Origin: an uncultured Mediterranea sp.
Lineage (GTDB): Bacteria > Bacteroidota > Bacteroidia > Bacteroidales > Bacteroidaceae
Length of the DNA stretch: 6,974 nt
Direction: 5' to 3'
Assembly (NCBI GenBank): GCA_946007445.1
Contig: CAMGAL010000115.1
Coordinates: 1 to 6,974 of the forward strand
Program-made: the position numbers and the translations under genes
The notes under the pieces: generated by a model
Databases searched by the model: none
What the model saw: the letters and a program-made list of their open reading frames with translations, nothing else
Told to the model about the DNA's origin: nothing
In this document: positions 6,067 to 6,974 of the stretch, piece after piece
Position numbering within the stretch: the first letter of the stretch is position 1
Layout of the letters: every line of letters starts with the position of its first letter

Positions 6067-6095
6067 CCATTTTCTTCGCTTCAGCGAACGAATGG
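6067..6095. promoter_or_regulatory. Inverted repeat in the divergent CDF/rnr intergenic region
   Basis: TTCGCT (6075-6080) and AGCGAA (6083-6088) are perfect inverted copies separated by TC. Flanking CCATT (6067-6071) and AATGG (6091-6095) extend the symmetry with a one-base offset. As RNA it could form a hairpin with a tetraloop in an rnr leader; as DNA it could be an operator. There is no T-run directly after it, so it is not a standard terminator. Confidence 0.35.
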
Positions 6096-6109
6096 AACCA
6101 TTTTTATGT

Positions 6110-6117
6110 TTACTTTG
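6110..6117 (+). promoter_or_regulatory. Candidate proximal -7 element for rnr
   Basis: TTACTTTG matches TAnnTTTG at all fixed positions but the second. It ends 21 bp before the rnr ATG, a distance similar to that of the element serving the CDF gene on the other strand. No clear -33 TTTG is present at the expected spacing. Confidence 0.4.
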
Positions 6118-6138
6118 CGTCAAATACTGTATAGAACT

Positions 6139-6912
6139 ATGTCGAAGAAAAAAGAAAAAAGGGAGAAAAAGGCCGGCAAGCGCATGAAGAAGAAGGAGCT
6201 GCTGGCTTGTCTGATGGACTTCATCCATACGCGGGGCCAGGAGCCGTTCACCATGAAGCAGCTCACCGAGCACCTGCGACTCACCACCCATCCGCTCAAG
6301 ATGCTCTGCCGCGACATCCTGACCGACATGCTGCTCGACGACTACCTGGTGGAGGTAGAGCCGGGCCGCTACAAGTTGCAGAACCACGGCGTGGAGATGA
6401 CCGGCACCTTCCAGCGCAAAAGCAACGGCAAGAACGCCTTCCTGCCCGACGAGGGCGGCGAGCCCATCTTCATTGCCGAGCGCAACTCAGCCCATGCCAT
6501 GAACGGCGACCGCGTCCGCGTGATGTACTACGCCAAGCGCCGGGGCCGCGGGGCCGAAGGCGAGGTGGTGGAGATACTGGAGCGGGCCAACGACACCTTT
6601 GTAGGCACCCTGCAGGTAGCCCCCGGCTATGCCTTCCTGCTCACCGAAGACCGCACCCTGGCCAACGACATCTTCATTCCCAAGGATAAGCTGAAGGGAG
6701 GCAAGGAGGGCGACAAGGCTGTGGTGCGCGTCACCGAGTGGCCCGACAAGGCCAAGAACCCCCGGGGCGAGGTCATCGACGTCCTGGGCCGTGCCGGCGA
6801 CAACAATACCGAGATGCACGCCATCCTGGCCGAGTTCGGCCTGCCCTATAGCTACCCCACTCGTGTGGAGCAAGCCGCCGATCGCATCCCCGACGCGATA
6901 GACCCTGCATAG
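6139..6912 (+). CDS. rnr: Ribonuclease R, N-terminal part, ended by an in-frame TAG
   Basis: RNase R is a processive 3'-to-5' hydrolytic exoribonuclease that degrades structured RNA and helps in rRNA and mRNA turnover. The 257 residues before the TAG contain a Lys-rich N-terminus (1-20), a winged-helix domain (about 20-80, with FTMKQLTEHLRL), and two OB-type cold-shock domains. CSD1 is at about 86-147 (GVEMTGTFQRKSNGKNAFL, then HAMNGDRVRV) and CSD2 at about 152-215 (TFVGTLQVAPGYAFLL, then NDIFIPKDKLKGGKEGDKAVV). These lead into the linker EMHAILAEFGLPY (225-237) that precedes the catalytic RNB domain. The start at 6139 (MSKKKEKR) fits other RNase R proteins. The frame is also open from 6031, but that extension is not protein-like and would cover the candidate promoters. 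A full enzyme is usually over 700 residues, so this product would lack all RNB catalytic residues. The stop falls where a Glu codon (GAG) is expected and homology continues after it, so it is a nonsense mutation or a sequence error. Confidence 0.88.
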   Translation: MSKKKEKREKKAGKRMKKKELLACLMDFIHTRGQEPFTMKQLTEHLRLTTHPLKMLCRDILTDMLLDDYLVEVEPGRYKLQNHGVEMTGTFQRKSNGKNAFLPDEGGEPIFIAERNSAHAMNGDRVRVMYYAKRRGRGAEGEVVEILERANDTFVGTLQVAPGYAFLLTEDRTLANDIFIPKDKLKGGKEGDKAVVRVTEWPDKAKNPRGEVIDVLGRAGDNNTEMHAILAEFGLPYSYPTRVEQAADRIPDAIDPA

Positions 6913-6974
6913 CTGGCCGGCCGCGAGGCCTTCCGTTCGGTGGCAACCGTCAACGTCGACCCGAGGGCTGACGA
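6913..6974 (+). pseudogene. rnr: Continuation of the rnr reading frame past the TAG (runs off right edge)
   Basis: Reading on in the same frame after the TAG gives LAGREAFRSVATVNVDP and then RAD. The first part resembles the normal RNase R approach to the RNB domain (in relatives roughly RxDFRSVxTxTIDPxDAKDFDDA), so no frameshift precedes it. The last residues, DPRAD, do not fit the expected Asp-rich catalytic motif DPxDAKDxDD well. Two departures within the last 65 nt suggest poor-quality terminal sequence as much as real gene decay. Confidence 0.6.

Noticed and set aside
6075..6088. TTCGCT-TC-AGCGAA hairpin as an intrinsic terminator
   Set aside because: The stem is short and no T-run follows on either strand in the right position. 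It also lies between divergent gene starts, where no terminator is needed.
6031..6138. Upstream start at 6031 for RNase R
   Set aside because: It would place coding sequence over both candidate promoter elements and the palindrome, and the added residues do not resemble RNase R. MSKKKEKR at 6139 does.
6910..6912. TAG recoding or readthrough in RNase R
   Set aside because: TAG ends the PAP2 gene in this same window, the expected residue is Glu, and no recoding hairpin is visible. Mutation or sequence error is simpler.

Overview
The window looks like chromosomal DNA of a gut-type Bacteroidota, most likely Bacteroides or a close relative. Three things support this. The gene families are typical of the group: a DPP-IV-like S9 peptidase, a THUMP methyltransferase with an Arg-rich tail, and an Aur1-like PAP2 protein. 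The intergenic region carries TAnnTTTG promoter hexamer-type elements of the Bacteroides sigma factor. Shine-Dalgarno sequences before the starts are weak or absent. The species cannot be named from the sequence alone. Coding DNA is GC-rich while several spacers are AT-rich and built of short tandem repeats.

Layout. Six genes lie head to tail on the minus strand, so transcription runs from about 6000 down to 1. In order of transcription they are: a cation diffusion facilitator (5982-5059); an extended-SDR NAD(P)-dependent epimerase/dehydratase-like protein (5062-4052, ATGA overlap with its upstream gene); a PAP2/Aur1-like integral membrane enzyme (4034-3066); serine O-acetyltransferase (3017-2139); a THUMP plus UPF0020 RNA methyltransferase of RlmL type (2060-708); and the start of a DPP-IV-like secreted S9 peptidase (684 to beyond position 1). 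The only clear promoter-like element for this strand is upstream of the CDF gene (TATCTTTG at 6013-6006). Spacers are 17 to 78 bp with no visible terminator, so a single long operon is plausible. On the plus strand RNase R (rnr) starts at 6139, divergent from the CDF gene. It runs to the right edge but is interrupted by an in-frame TAG at 6910-6912, about 60 nt before the window ends.

How the genes may work together. The operon is functionally mixed: metal export, lipid or sugar modification, cysteine precursor synthesis, rRNA methylation and peptide degradation. The most suggestive pair is the extended SDR next to the Aur1-like PAP2 protein. In a sphingolipid-making phylum this could be a ketosphinganine/ketoceramide reductase plus a phospho-headgroup transferase or phosphatase, but that is inference. 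The most unusual DNA structure is in the operon spacers. Three consecutive spacers consist almost entirely of degenerate 7-mer or 8-mer tandem repeats, with period 7 at 2071-2133 and 4038-4051 and period 8 at 3020-3060. No RNA genes, insertion sequences, CRISPR arrays or intrinsic terminators were recognised. I saw no clearly novel multi-gene system.
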